33,727 nt of DNA from Thermoleophilaceae bacterium (GTDB lineage: Bacteria > Actinomycetota > Thermoleophilia > Solirubrobacterales > Thermoleophilaceae). Below are positions 1 to 6,716 of this stretch, piece by piece. Made by a program: the position numbers and the translations under genes. Under the pieces are notes generated by a model that was not told the DNA's origin, made no database searches, and worked only from the letters and a program-made list of their open reading frames with translations. The first letter of the stretch is position 1; each line of letters begins with the position of its first letter. Where the stretch lies: the NCBI GenBank assembly GCA_030447905.1, contig JAUJNZ010000010.1, forward strand, positions 67,166 to 100,892, read 5' to 3'.

Positions 1-216
1 TCAAGCCTAAGGGTAAATGAGACGTCGAGCCAGCGAGGTCGGCGGGCCCGTCAGGAGCTGGGGAGCGCCGTTGCGCGCGCGGGCGTCCGAGCAGCAGTGC
101 GACGCCCTCCCGACGGTCGCGACGACGACGCGGCTGATCCGAGCCCCGAGCTGACCTCGAAAGACCCCTGCAGCCCGGTGCCGACCCAGCGGCCCCGCCC
201 CTATCGTCGCGCCGCC

Positions 217-1542
217 ATGGCCCTCTCCGTCCCCCGAGCGCTCACCCGCCGCCTCCCGAGGTCGACCGCGGGTGCCCTCGTGGCCGGCGTCGGCTTTATC
301 GCGCTCGCGACGATTGCCGTGGGCACGATCGTCGTTCTCGGCGGACGCGACATCGGCGCGCCCCTGCCCCCGACGCTGTTTCGCCTCCGCCCCGAGCTGA
401 GCCTCTTCGCCCTGCCGGCGGCGGCCCTGCTGGCCGTCGCCGTGCCCCTCGCCCGGCGGGTCAGCCTGCCGTCGGTCGCGCCCGGGACGTTCGTGCTCAC
501 CGCCCTCGGCCTCGCCCTCGTCCTGCGCTTGGCGCTCAACGCCGCGCGCAACGGCCCATCGGACTGGTGGATCTTCTTCGATCCGCGCTTCGGCGAGGGA
601 ACGGTCGAATACCTCTCGGCGCTGCCCGCGCTCGACTTCGGCGTGCCGCTCTTCCTCGACCGCTTCGCCGAGACCGCCACCGCGCTTCCCGTCCACGCCG
701 TGGGCCACCCGCCCGGACTGCTGAGCGTGGTGGGGGTGCTGGGGATCGAGACCGCGCCCGCCTTTGCGGCGCTCATCATCGCCGCCGGTGTGCTGTGCAC
801 TCCGCTCGTCTACCTGCTCGCCCGCGAGCTGCTCCGAGAGGAGTGGAGCGCGCGAGCGGCGACCCTGCTCTTCGTGTTCGCACCCAACGCGCTCGTCTAC
901 GGCGCGAGTGCCGCCGACGCCCTGTACGCCACGCTCGGCGCGCTCGCCGCCCTCGCCCTCGTGTCGCGACGGCGCCTGGTCCGTCACCTCGCCGGTCCCG
1001 CCGCTCTCGCCCTCGCCACCTTCTTCTCCTACGCCAACCTCGCCGTCGGTGCTTTTGGGGCGCTCGTCGTCTGGCTGCGCGAGGGCTGGCGCCCGGCTCT
1101 GGGTGTGGCCGCGTCCGCTGCCGCGGGACTCGTCGTCGCCTACGTCGCCATGTTCGCCGTCTTCGGGTTCGACATCGTCGGGGCGCTTTCCGCCACCGCG
1201 GATGTCTATCGGGCCAGCATCGCGCGGATTCGCCCCTACTGGTACTTCCTGTTCGGCTCGCCGGTGGCGTGGATGCTCGCGCTCGGGCCGCCGATCGTCC
1301 TCTTCTGGCTGCGCGCGGTGGCCGCCCGCCAAGCTGTGGCGCTCGCCCTCGGCGCCGTGGTCCTGATCAGCTCCCTTGGCGGCTTCACCAAGGCGGAGAC
1401 CGAGCGGATCTGGCTCTTCCTGGTCCCGTTCGCGTGCGTGGCGGCGGCGGCGGTGCTGCCGCGGCGCCGGCTCGTCCCGGTGCTCGGCGCGCTCGCCGTG
1501 CAGGCGTTCCTGATGCAGGTGCTGCTGGGGACGGTGTGGTGA
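217..1542 (+). CDS. Polytopic membrane protein, GT-C glycosyltransferase-like
   Basis: A hydrophobic protein of about 441 residues with roughly ten membrane segments rich in Ala, Leu and Val. After the second or third helix comes a polar extracytoplasmic-looking loop with a DWW..FDPRFGEG stretch, then HAVGHPPG. The His-Pro-Pro-Gly element resembles the loop seen in mannosyltransferase-type GT-C proteins that use polyprenyl-linked sugars, so a lipid-linked sugar transferase is plausible but not proven. An ATG at 97 is also in frame, but the extra 40 residues are Pro/Arg/Asp-rich and look non-coding. I chose ATG 217, just before a basic N-terminus and the first helix; no clear ribosome site is visible for either. 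It stands alone, with a 195-base gap before the heptad-repeat genes. Confidence 0.7.
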   Translation: MALSVPRALTRRLPRSTAGALVAGVGFIALATIAVGTIVVLGGRDIGAPLPPTLFRLRPELSLFALPAAALLAVAVPLARRVSLPSVAPGTFVLTALGLALVLRLALNAARNGPSDWWIFFDPRFGEGTVEYLSALPALDFGVPLFLDRFAETATALPVHAVGHPPGLLSVVGVLGIETAPAFAALIIAAGVLCTPLVYLLARELLREEWSARAATLLFVFAPNALVYGASAADALYATLGALAALALVSRRRLVRHLAGPAALALATFFSYANLAVGAFGALVVWLREGWRPALGVAASAAAGLVVAYVAMFAVFGFDIVGALSATADVYRASIARIRPYWYFLFGSPVAWMLALGPPIVLFWLRAVAARQAVALALGAVVLISSLGGFTKAETERIWLFLVPFACVAAAAVLPRRRLVPVLGALAVQAFLMQVLLGTVW

Positions 1543-1737
1543 GTCACCCGGCTCACGGGTCGGACTGAGACAGCACCCAGGGGGGTCCGACACCGCGCCC
1601 GATCGGGACGAGCGAGTCCTACCGAGGGAACTGCGACCCGATCGTCGAGGGTGTGCCACAATGCCGCCACAGATTGGTTACAGGGAAGTTTCCGACCGGG
1701 GAGCGACGTTGCGAAATCAGGGTCGTAGGGAGTCAGC

Positions 1738-2619
1738 ATGCGGGGGTTGACCGGCTTCAGGGTCTCGAATGCGATCGTGGCGCTCGTCGTCTTGGTGGCG
1801 GCCGGGATCGCTGCGTGGCAGCTCGCGCGGGTTACTTCCGCGGCCCAGTCGATCAGCGGCAAGGCGGAGAACATCTCGCAGACCGGCCGCGGGATCAACG
1901 TCGCCACCGACTCGGTGATCCAGCTCGATCGCACCAACCGCACGGCCACGTCGATCCTCAAGTCCGCCGAGCCGCTCCAACCCAAGCTCAACCGCATCGT
2001 GGGCGAGGCGACAGGCATCGACGGCCTCGCCGGATCGATCAACACCACCGCCGGATCGATCAACAGCTCGGCGGGCACGATCAACAACACCGCCGGCGCG
2101 ATCAACTCGACGGCCGGTGAGATCAACTCGACCGGCGGCGCGATCAACGCGGAGGCCGGTAGGATCAACTCGCTCGCCGGCGACATCGACGGCTCGGCGA
2201 ACGACATCCTGGGCGAAGCCGGAGACATCAACGCGACCGCCGGCGCGATCAACAGCACGGCGGGCGAAATCCAGGGGACGGCGGGCGGTATCAACGGTGA
2301 CGCCGGAGGCATCCTCCGAGAGGCGATCCAGATCGACCGCGACGTCTTCCTGATCAACTTCTTCCTCAACGGCTCGATCGACGTGGCGAACCTGATCAGG
2401 ACCGACACGGCCAACGTCCTCGATTCGGGCATCGCCGCTCACGACACCGCCGCCTGCATCGAGCGCAAGGTCAGCGCCCGATCCGAGCGGGGTAACCTCG
2501 ACGGCGATTGTCGGGGCCGGGGGTCGGACGGCGACTTCGGGCCCGACAACGGACGCGAGAGTGAGGGCACCGCTCGACTCGGCCGCCGGGGCGGCCCCGG
2601 CCCCATGGGAGGGGGATAA
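1738..2619 (+). CDS. Membrane-anchored heptad-repeat protein 1
   Basis: A 293-residue protein of unknown function. Residues 10-30 form one membrane helix after a basic N-terminus (MRGLTGFR), predicting N-in/C-out. From about residue 94 to 205 there are some 15 seven-residue units of the form I-N-x-x-A-G-x. Ile and Ala fall 4 and 3 residues apart, which fits coiled-coil d and a positions, giving an unusually small Ala/Ile core. The only cysteines are C240 and C258, both in the tail, followed by a Gly/Arg-rich end. The start has TAGGGAG a few bases upstream. The next gene begins 2 bases after the stop, so the three related genes 1738-4390 are very likely co-transcribed. A structural or stalk role outside the membrane is inferred from architecture only. 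Confidence 0.85.
   Translation: MRGLTGFRVSNAIVALVVLVAAGIAAWQLARVTSAAQSISGKAENISQTGRGINVATDSVIQLDRTNRTATSILKSAEPLQPKLNRIVGEATGIDGLAGSINTTAGSINSSAGTINNTAGAINSTAGEINSTGGAINAEAGRINSLAGDIDGSANDILGEAGDINATAGAINSTAGEIQGTAGGINGDAGGILREAIQIDRDVFLINFFLNGSIDVANLIRTDTANVLDSGIAAHDTAACIERKVSARSERGNLDGDCRGRGSDGDFGPDNGRESEGTARLGRRGGPGPMGGG
2017..2352 (+). repeat. 21-nt tandem repeat encoding the I-N-x-x-A-G-x heptads
   Basis: About 16 degenerate 21-base units, each beginning ATCAAC or ATCGAC, encode the heptad run of the first repeat protein. Units differ mostly at the two variable codons, so this looks like an old, selected amplification rather than a fresh slippage product. Similar arrays lie in the next two genes. 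Confidence 0.8.
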
Positions 2620-2621
2620 CC

Positions 2622-3530
2622 ATGCAGCCCAGTACGACCGCCCTGAGGTGGATGTGGATCTGGATCACGGTCGCCGCGCTGGTCGTGCTCGTGGTCATCG
2701 GCTTCCTGTTCGGCATCGCTCGCGCCCTCGAGTCGATCGACGCCGCTCTCGCGGAGGCTGACACCGCGGTCTCAGGCGCCGGTGGCGACGTCAAGCCGCT
2801 GCCCGCCCACATCCAGGACATCAACGCGAACCTGCTCGACATCGACACGGCGCTCAAGCCGATCTCCGGGCAGGCGAGCACGATTCGCGGCGAGCTCGGC
2901 TCGATTCGGGGCTCCCTGGGGCGGGTCGACCGATCGCTCGTCGACACGTCGGGATCGCTCGTCGACACCTCGAACTCGCTCGTCGACACCTCGAACTCGC
3001 TCCAGGACACCTCGGGCACGCTCGTCAACACCGAGGGCAGGCTCGAAAGCATCTCCGGCGAGCTCGTCGACATCGATGGAACGCTCAATCGCATCAACGG
3101 CTCGCTCGTCGACACCGACGCCTCGCTCGAGGACACCTCGGGCACGCTCGCGAACGTGACGGGGGGCCTCCGCAGCATCCGCCGCAAGACCGGCCGCATC
3201 GAGCGCCGGCTCATCTTGGCCCAGGACGTCGGCAGCCTGGGCACGAACGGCATCTGGCGGCGTGTCCGGTTCCTCAACGGCGGGTCCTTCGCGGGCGACT
3301 CACGCCGGGCCGCAAGATTTGGCCCGACGCGCATCAACCGCCGGGGCCTGCGCTTCGTCGAGGGCGACGCCGACAACATCCGGCCTCAGCTCGTCCAAGT
3401 GAACCGGCACCTGACGAGCATCTGCCAGCAGCTTCCGGAAGAGACCGGCGACCTTCTGAACCTGCTCCAGAGCGGTGACCTCACTGGGGTACCGGGCCTG
3501 CTGCCCTTGAATTTCCAGGGCCGCTGCTAG
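2622..3530 (+). CDS. Membrane-anchored heptad-repeat protein 2
   Basis: A 302-residue relative of its neighbours. One membrane helix lies at about residues 10-32. Heptads occupy about residues 85-195, with the run from residue 105 reading S-L-V-D-T-S-G/N: Leu replaces Ile, and Asp/Thr/Ser replace Asn/Thr/Ala. Here Leu and Ser/Asp occupy the repeating sites, so the helix is more polar than in proteins 1 and 3. A basic segment (RKTGRIERR) follows, then a tail whose only cysteines are C268 and the very last residue, C302. A GGAGGGGG ribosome site sits just before ATG 2622, which is 2 bases after the upstream stop. Function unknown; co-expression with the flanking paralogs is likely, perhaps forming a hetero-oligomer. 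Confidence 0.85.
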   Translation: MQPSTTALRWMWIWITVAALVVLVVIGFLFGIARALESIDAALAEADTAVSGAGGDVKPLPAHIQDINANLLDIDTALKPISGQASTIRGELGSIRGSLGRVDRSLVDTSGSLVDTSNSLVDTSNSLQDTSGTLVNTEGRLESISGELVDIDGTLNRINGSLVDTDASLEDTSGTLANVTGGLRSIRRKTGRIERRLILAQDVGSLGTNGIWRRVRFLNGGSFAGDSRRAARFGPTRINRRGLRFVEGDADNIRPQLVQVNRHLTSICQQLPEETGDLLNLLQSGDLTGVPGLLPLNFQGRC

Positions 3531-3538
3531 TAGGCGGG

Positions 3539-4390
3539 ATGCGGACGCTAAGGGGAGAACGGGGGCTCGCGCCGGCGCTTCTCGTCGTGATCATCGCCTG
3601 GGCGCTCGCGGCCGTGCTCATGCTCACCGGGACCATCCTCTCCGCCCAGCGGATCGAGGGCGACGTCGGCGCGATCGTCGGCAGCACCTCAGGGATCGAC
3701 GGGGACCTCGACTCGATCCGCCTGGCGGCCAAGACGACCCGGATATCCGCGGACATCCTCACCGCGGCGGAGCCCCTGGTCGGCCAGCTCGACCAGGTGA
3801 TCGTGTCGGCGCGCAGCATCGACCGCCAGGCCCGCTCGATCCTCGACACCGCCAGGTCCATCAACGGAAGAGCCGTGGCAATCAACGCCACCGCGGGCTC
3901 GATCAACACCACCGTGGGCTCGATCAACACCACCGTGAACGCCATCAACGCCAACGCTGGGTCGATCGACGCCAAGACCTCCTCGATCCTGTCGAGGGCG
4001 CGGGGGATCGAGTCGAGGGCCGTGTCGATCAACGCCAACGCCCGGTCGATCAACGGTCGGGTCAACAACATCAACGCCTCGGTCGACTCGATCGACGCGC
4101 GGCTCCGAGGGACGCTCGACGAAGGGCGCACGATCGACCCGGGCGTTGCGGGCATCAACATCCGCGCCAACCGGGTCATCCGCACCGTGCGGCCGGTCAA
4201 GAGCGACTTGAGCAATGTCCTCGACCAGGTCGGCCAGCCCTCGATCAACGGCGGGCACGGTCAGCGGGACGGCGACAAGAGCATCCACGGCCACGCCAAC
4301 GGGATCGACTGCCAGACCGCCTTCCTGCGCAACCTGTCTGGGATTCCGACCACGGGGCCGCCGCCGGGTCAGACCTTCTGCGGGCGGTAA
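3539..4390 (+). CDS. Membrane-anchored heptad-repeat protein 3
   Basis: A 283-residue protein closely parallel to protein 1. It has a basic N-terminus, one membrane helix at about residues 11-33, then a linker with I-L-T-A-A-E-P-L that matches I-L-K-S-A-E-P-L in protein 1 at the same distance from the start. Heptads begin at residue 94, as in protein 1, and run to about 190 with units such as SINTTVG and SINANAR. The only cysteines are C258 and C281 in the tail. Its ATG lies 8 bases after the stop of protein 2. The shared layout (helix, AEPL linker, about 14 heptads, two tail cysteines) makes proteins 1 and 3 clear paralogs. Function unknown; an extracytoplasmic coiled-coil stalk or tether is the simplest reading. 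Confidence 0.85.
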   Translation: MRTLRGERGLAPALLVVIIAWALAAVLMLTGTILSAQRIEGDVGAIVGSTSGIDGDLDSIRLAAKTTRISADILTAAEPLVGQLDQVIVSARSIDRQARSILDTARSINGRAVAINATAGSINTTVGSINTTVNAINANAGSIDAKTSSILSRARGIESRAVSINANARSINGRVNNINASVDSIDARLRGTLDEGRTIDPGVAGINIRANRVIRTVRPVKSDLSNVLDQVGQPSINGGHGQRDGDKSIHGHANGIDCQTAFLRNLSGIPTTGPPPGQTFCGR

Positions 4391-4443
4391 AACCCGTCTC
4401 GCCGACGCCGCGCCGGATCTACCTCTCGCGAATTCGGCTGCCG

Positions 4444-4560
4444 TCAGCGCACGGCGGGCGCAGCGATGCCCGCGATGCGGTCGAAGGTGGTCGCGTAGCG
4501 GCGGAAGTCGTCGGGCGGCAGCGCCTGTAAGACGAGCCTGACCAACATGGCGCTCCTCGG
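4444..4560 (-). pseudogene. C-terminal remnant of a PsbP-like gene
   Basis: On the minus strand, ending at TGA 4446-4444, the frame reads LVLQALP, then DDFRRYATTFDRIA. This matches the C-terminus of the PsbP-like protein at 15490-16185 (IVLQALP, ERRFERFAPDFDRIA). Upstream in this frame the similarity stops at about 4560 and I find no continuation in other frames. It is most simply the 3' end of a second copy left after deletion or decay. It lies close to the delta-type gene at 5271, and the intact copy likewise neighbours such genes, so the whole module was probably once duplicated. Confidence 0.55.
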
Positions 4561-5250
4561 AAGGAGTGGGTTCGCGCGGCAGCTTCGAAGCGACCCGGCG
4601 GGAGGAGTCGAAGGGAAACGGGCCAGGCCGCCGAGCCCGATGCCGTGGCTCGGCGAGCAGGTCGTTCAACCCCCTCCTCGAGGCCCGTGCTCCGATCGAT
4701 GAAGTCGCGGACAGCCCATGGCGGCTCCGGCATCGCACGCGAGGGGTACCGACCCGACCAGCAGAGACGCCAGCACCACTTGTCACGAGCAGGTAGGTCG
4801 ACGTCGCCGGTGCCGCCTGCGCGCCTCAACCCCGGCGGTCTTTCGCGAGCGGTGACTGCGCTTGCCGAGCGGGACGTCGACGGGGTCCGCGGCCAGCTCG
4901 TCGAACGTGCTACTCGACAGGCCGGTCGCGAGCCAGCCCTCGGCCCCGAGGGGAGAGGGAAGAAGTTCCGGGGCCGTGCGTCCGCTCGACGGCCGGACTC
5001 GGTAGGTAGTTGGTCCGCATCGGCGACGCGGCCCGCTCTGCCACCCCGCCTGTGCAACGACCCAGCGGCGTCGAGCCGCGCTCTCGCCGCCTACCTCCGG
5101 CGGGTAGGCATTTGAGTTCGGTCAGTTTGGGGCCGGCGCTGTGCGGCGACCGCTGGTCCGCGTCAGGCGTCGCCGGGGGGCGGCGTGCGGACCGAGGATC
5201 GCCCCGGATCCCCTAACCGTCTCCTGCCCCCCGCCACCCCGCCCGACCCC
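4561..5250. other. Gene-poor interval between convergent operons
   Basis: About 690 bases separate the plus-strand heptad-repeat operon from the minus-strand small-membrane-protein operon. Open frames exist on both strands because of the high GC, but their products are Arg/Pro/Ser-rich, with no recognisable domain or ribosome site. I see no tRNA, CRISPR array or insertion sequence. Decayed sequence linked to the PsbP remnant at its left edge is the likeliest content. Confidence 0.5.
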
Positions 5251-5275
5251 CTACCTACCTACCTACCTACCTACC
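5251..5275. repeat. (CTAC)n microsatellite
   Basis: Six perfect CTAC units plus one base. Read on the minus strand it is TAGG repeats that begin exactly at the TAG stop (5273-5271) of the delta-type gene. TAG recurs in every frame of the run, so copy-number change would not extend that protein. Long pure tetranucleotide runs are uncommon in such genomes. Confidence 0.9.
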
Positions 5276-5573
5276 AGCGCGCCTCGGGCCCGGGCCGCGC
5301 CGGCGGCGCGTCCGGGGCCTGCGAGGAGCCCCCGTCGGCTCGCGACCCGACGTCGAGCGCGCCGGCGACCTGCTCGAGCACCTGGTTTACCTCGCGCAGG
5401 CGCGGGCCGATCGGCTCGGTCTGCTTGTCGATCGCCCGCACGCCGAAGGTGACGAGGCCGAGGGTCTTAGAGACCTGGTGGAGGGTCCCGGCGATCGCGA
5501 TCAGGTAGCCGGCCAAGACGACGACCAGCAGGGTGACCTCGACCAGGGTCAGGACGATGAGGACGGTGTTCAC
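5271..5573 (-). CDS. Small single-pass membrane protein, delta type, copy 1
   Basis: 100 residues: a helix at about residues 3-29 (VLIVLTLVEVTLLVVVLAGY), then a helical segment with IDKQTEPIGPRLREVNQVLEQV and a Pro/Ala/Gly-rich tail. It starts at GTG 5573, which overlaps the TGA of the upstream gene (GTGA), with AAAGGAG upstream. It is the last gene of the operon 6589-5271. It resembles the products of 14529-14792 and 16208-16450: same length of helix, an LTVVE-type motif and an acidic/Gln helix containing L-G-P or I-G-P. Function is not known. Position beside the hydrogenase and predicted cytoplasmic tail suggest a scaffold or anchor subunit. Confidence 0.8.
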   Translation of the reverse strand: MNTVLIVLTLVEVTLLVVVLAGYLIAIAGTLHQVSKTLGLVTFGVRAIDKQTEPIGPRLREVNQVLEQVAGALDVGSRADGGSSQAPDAPPARPGPEARW

Positions 5574-5866
5574 GGTCGGCTCCTTTCGGCCGGCGGGCGG
5601 CGGCGCTCGAGCTCTGCGAGCAGCTCGCCCCCCCGCTGCTTGGTGTTGTCGAGCACGTAGGTGGTCGAGGTGTTCTGGGCCAGGCGGGTGCCCATCGTCC
5701 ACAGCACCTCGACTGAGTCTTTGACCTTGACCACGGTCTGGCGCAGCGCCTCGAGCAGCGCGGTGACCACGAGCGCCACCACGAGCCCGACGCCGAGGGT
5801 GATCCACCACAGCGTCTGGTTTTGGGTGATCGCGAGGATCTCCGGCATCGCTTCCGTCGCGCTCAT
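5570..5866 (-). CDS. Small single-pass membrane protein, gamma type, copy 1
   Basis: 98 residues. After a polar N-terminus come TLWWITLGVGLVVALVVTALL (membrane helix, about residues 18-38) and then a charged helical tail with Lys/Arg directly after the helix, predicting N-out/C-in. The ATG overlaps the upstream stop (ATGA), and its own TGA overlaps the next GTG, so translation is coupled on both sides. The WW-I-x-LxVG entry to the helix is shared with 14789-15061 (FWWIALAVG), its likely paralog in the second set. No enzyme motif is visible. Confidence 0.8.
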   Translation of the reverse strand: MSATEAMPEILAITQNQTLWWITLGVGLVVALVVTALLEALRQTVVKVKDSVEVLWTMGTRLAQNTSTTYVLDNTKQRGGELLAELERRRPPAERSRP

Positions 5867-6138
5867 CGCGGGCTCCCTTCGAGCTGCTCGAGGTCGGGGA
5901 CCAGCCGGGGCACGGTGGCGGTGAGCTCGCGGGTGCGCTCGAGCTCGTCGACCCCGTCGAGGTTGCGGGTGATCGCCAGGCCGGCGTCGAGGATGTCGAG
6001 CGAGTAGCGGCGGATCTCTAACACCGGGCGCAGGACCCGGTTGAACAGGCCGACGACGACCCCCAGGATGACGACCCCGAGCACGAGGCCGACGATGGAC
6101 AGGATGGCCCCGGCGGTGGAGACGGCGAGCGGGGTCAT
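5863..6138 (-). CDS. Small single-pass membrane protein, beta type, copy 1
   Basis: 91 residues: helix at about residues 8-32, then NRVLRPVLEIRRYS and a helical tail containing LDGVDELERTREL. The same tail occurs in 16460-16708 (QPALDVKRG, then LGGVDQLQRTREL), making these the clearest paralog pair among the small proteins. Basic residues after the helix predict a cytoplasmic tail. The ATG overlaps the upstream TGA by four bases (ATGA) and the end overlaps the next ATG. The conserved G-V-D-x-L-x-R-T-R-E-L block is a candidate protein-binding surface. Function unknown. Confidence 0.82.
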   Translation of the reverse strand: MTPLAVSTAGAILSIVGLVLGVVILGVVVGLFNRVLRPVLEIRRYSLDILDAGLAITRNLDGVDELERTRELTATVPRLVPDLEQLEGSPR

Positions 6139-6383
6139 CGCTCCTGCTCCTCGCGCGTGCGGGCCAGCCCGCGCGCCGCGCGGTCGACGGCCAGGTTGGT
6201 CCTAGACAGCTCGAACATCGGCGAGGTGCGCTCGCGCGCGGAGTCGAGCGAGCGGGTTATGTCCTTGGCCTGGCCGACGATCCGCAGGCCGAGGCCGATG
6301 ATCATGAGCAGCAGGACGGCGGCGATCACGACGACGAGCGCGCCGACCGACCAGCCGACGATCCACCCGATCTGGACGGCCAC
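6135..6383 (-). CDS. Small single-pass membrane protein, alpha type, copy 1
   Basis: 82 residues from GTG 6383, two bases after the stop of the DUF1059 gene. An N-terminal helix (IGWIVGWSVGALVVVIAAVL onward, about residues 4-35) is followed by a charged helical tail: SLDSARERTSPMFELSRTNL, then a run rich in Arg/Glu. It resembles 15058-15357, which has AFDAARAGTSPLARLEDTRS in the same place. The shared A-R-x-x-T-S-P block identifies the alpha type. N-out/C-in topology is predicted. First of the four overlapping small genes; function unknown. Confidence 0.78.
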   Translation of the reverse strand: MAVQIGWIVGWSVGALVVVIAAVLLLMIIGLGLRIVGQAKDITRSLDSARERTSPMFELSRTNLAVDRAARGLARTREEQER

Positions 6384-6385
6384 GG

Positions 6386-6589
6386 CTATCTGCCTCCGCG
6401 CCGGCCCGAGTCCTCGCGGATCGCGCTGCGCGCGTAGCGCTCGAGGGTCTTTGCCTGGGTGAGGTCGACCCCGTGGCGCTGGCGCGCGTGGGCGACGGCC
6501 TTGGTTACCACCTCGTCCTCGGTCTGCCCGCTGGCCCGAAAGCCACACCCCACAAGCCCGGCATCGCGGCACGTGAAGGTCTTTGCCAT
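6386..6589 (-). CDS. DUF1059 family small protein
   Basis: 67 residues beginning MAKTFTCRDAG. The pattern FTCRDAG..C.F.A.G.TEDEV..KAV.HA...HGVD is the DUF1059 signature: a small soluble protein with two conserved cysteines (here C7 and C15) and a His-containing helix. Two ATGs are adjacent (6592 and 6589). AGGAGGAG lies only 0-2 bases before the first and 5 before the second, so I prefer 6589. It heads the minus-strand operon that diverges from the hydrogenase genes. The family's biochemical role is not established; metal or redox sensing is only a guess from the cysteines. Confidence 0.88.
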   Translation of the reverse strand: MAKTFTCRDAGLVGCGFRASGQTEDEVVTKAVAHARQRHGVDLTQAKTLERYARSAIREDSGRRGGR

Positions 6590-6592
6590 CAT

Positions 6593-6716
6593 CTCCTCCT
6601 AAGCTTTGCTAGGCGGTCTGTACCCGCCTCCTGCCGACTATATGTACCATGCATAGAGCAGCTGTGGGTCAGAGCGACCGGATGCGGTCAAAGCGACAGC
6701 GAAACGAGGGAGCGAA
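6593..6716. promoter_or_regulatory. Divergent promoter region between DUF1059 and hydrogenase operons
   Basis: 124 bases of lower GC than the surroundings, containing an AT-rich core with TATATG and TATAGT (reverse) and the small palindrome ATGCAT near 6650. A ribosome site (GAGGGAG) lies just before ATG 6717. Both the hydrogenase operon and the small-membrane-protein operon must be driven from here, so shared control is likely. I cannot assign exact -35/-10 pairs with confidence. Confidence 0.5.

Noticed and set aside
7-1659. 550-residue open frame opposite the membrane protein gene
   Set aside because: Product is Arg/Gly/Glu/His-rich without domain; it is the antisense shadow of a clear multi-helix protein in high-GC DNA.
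2017-4110. CRISPR-like array suggested by regular 21-base units
   Set aside because: Units are contiguous, in frame and encode heptads; there are no spacers and no cas genes.
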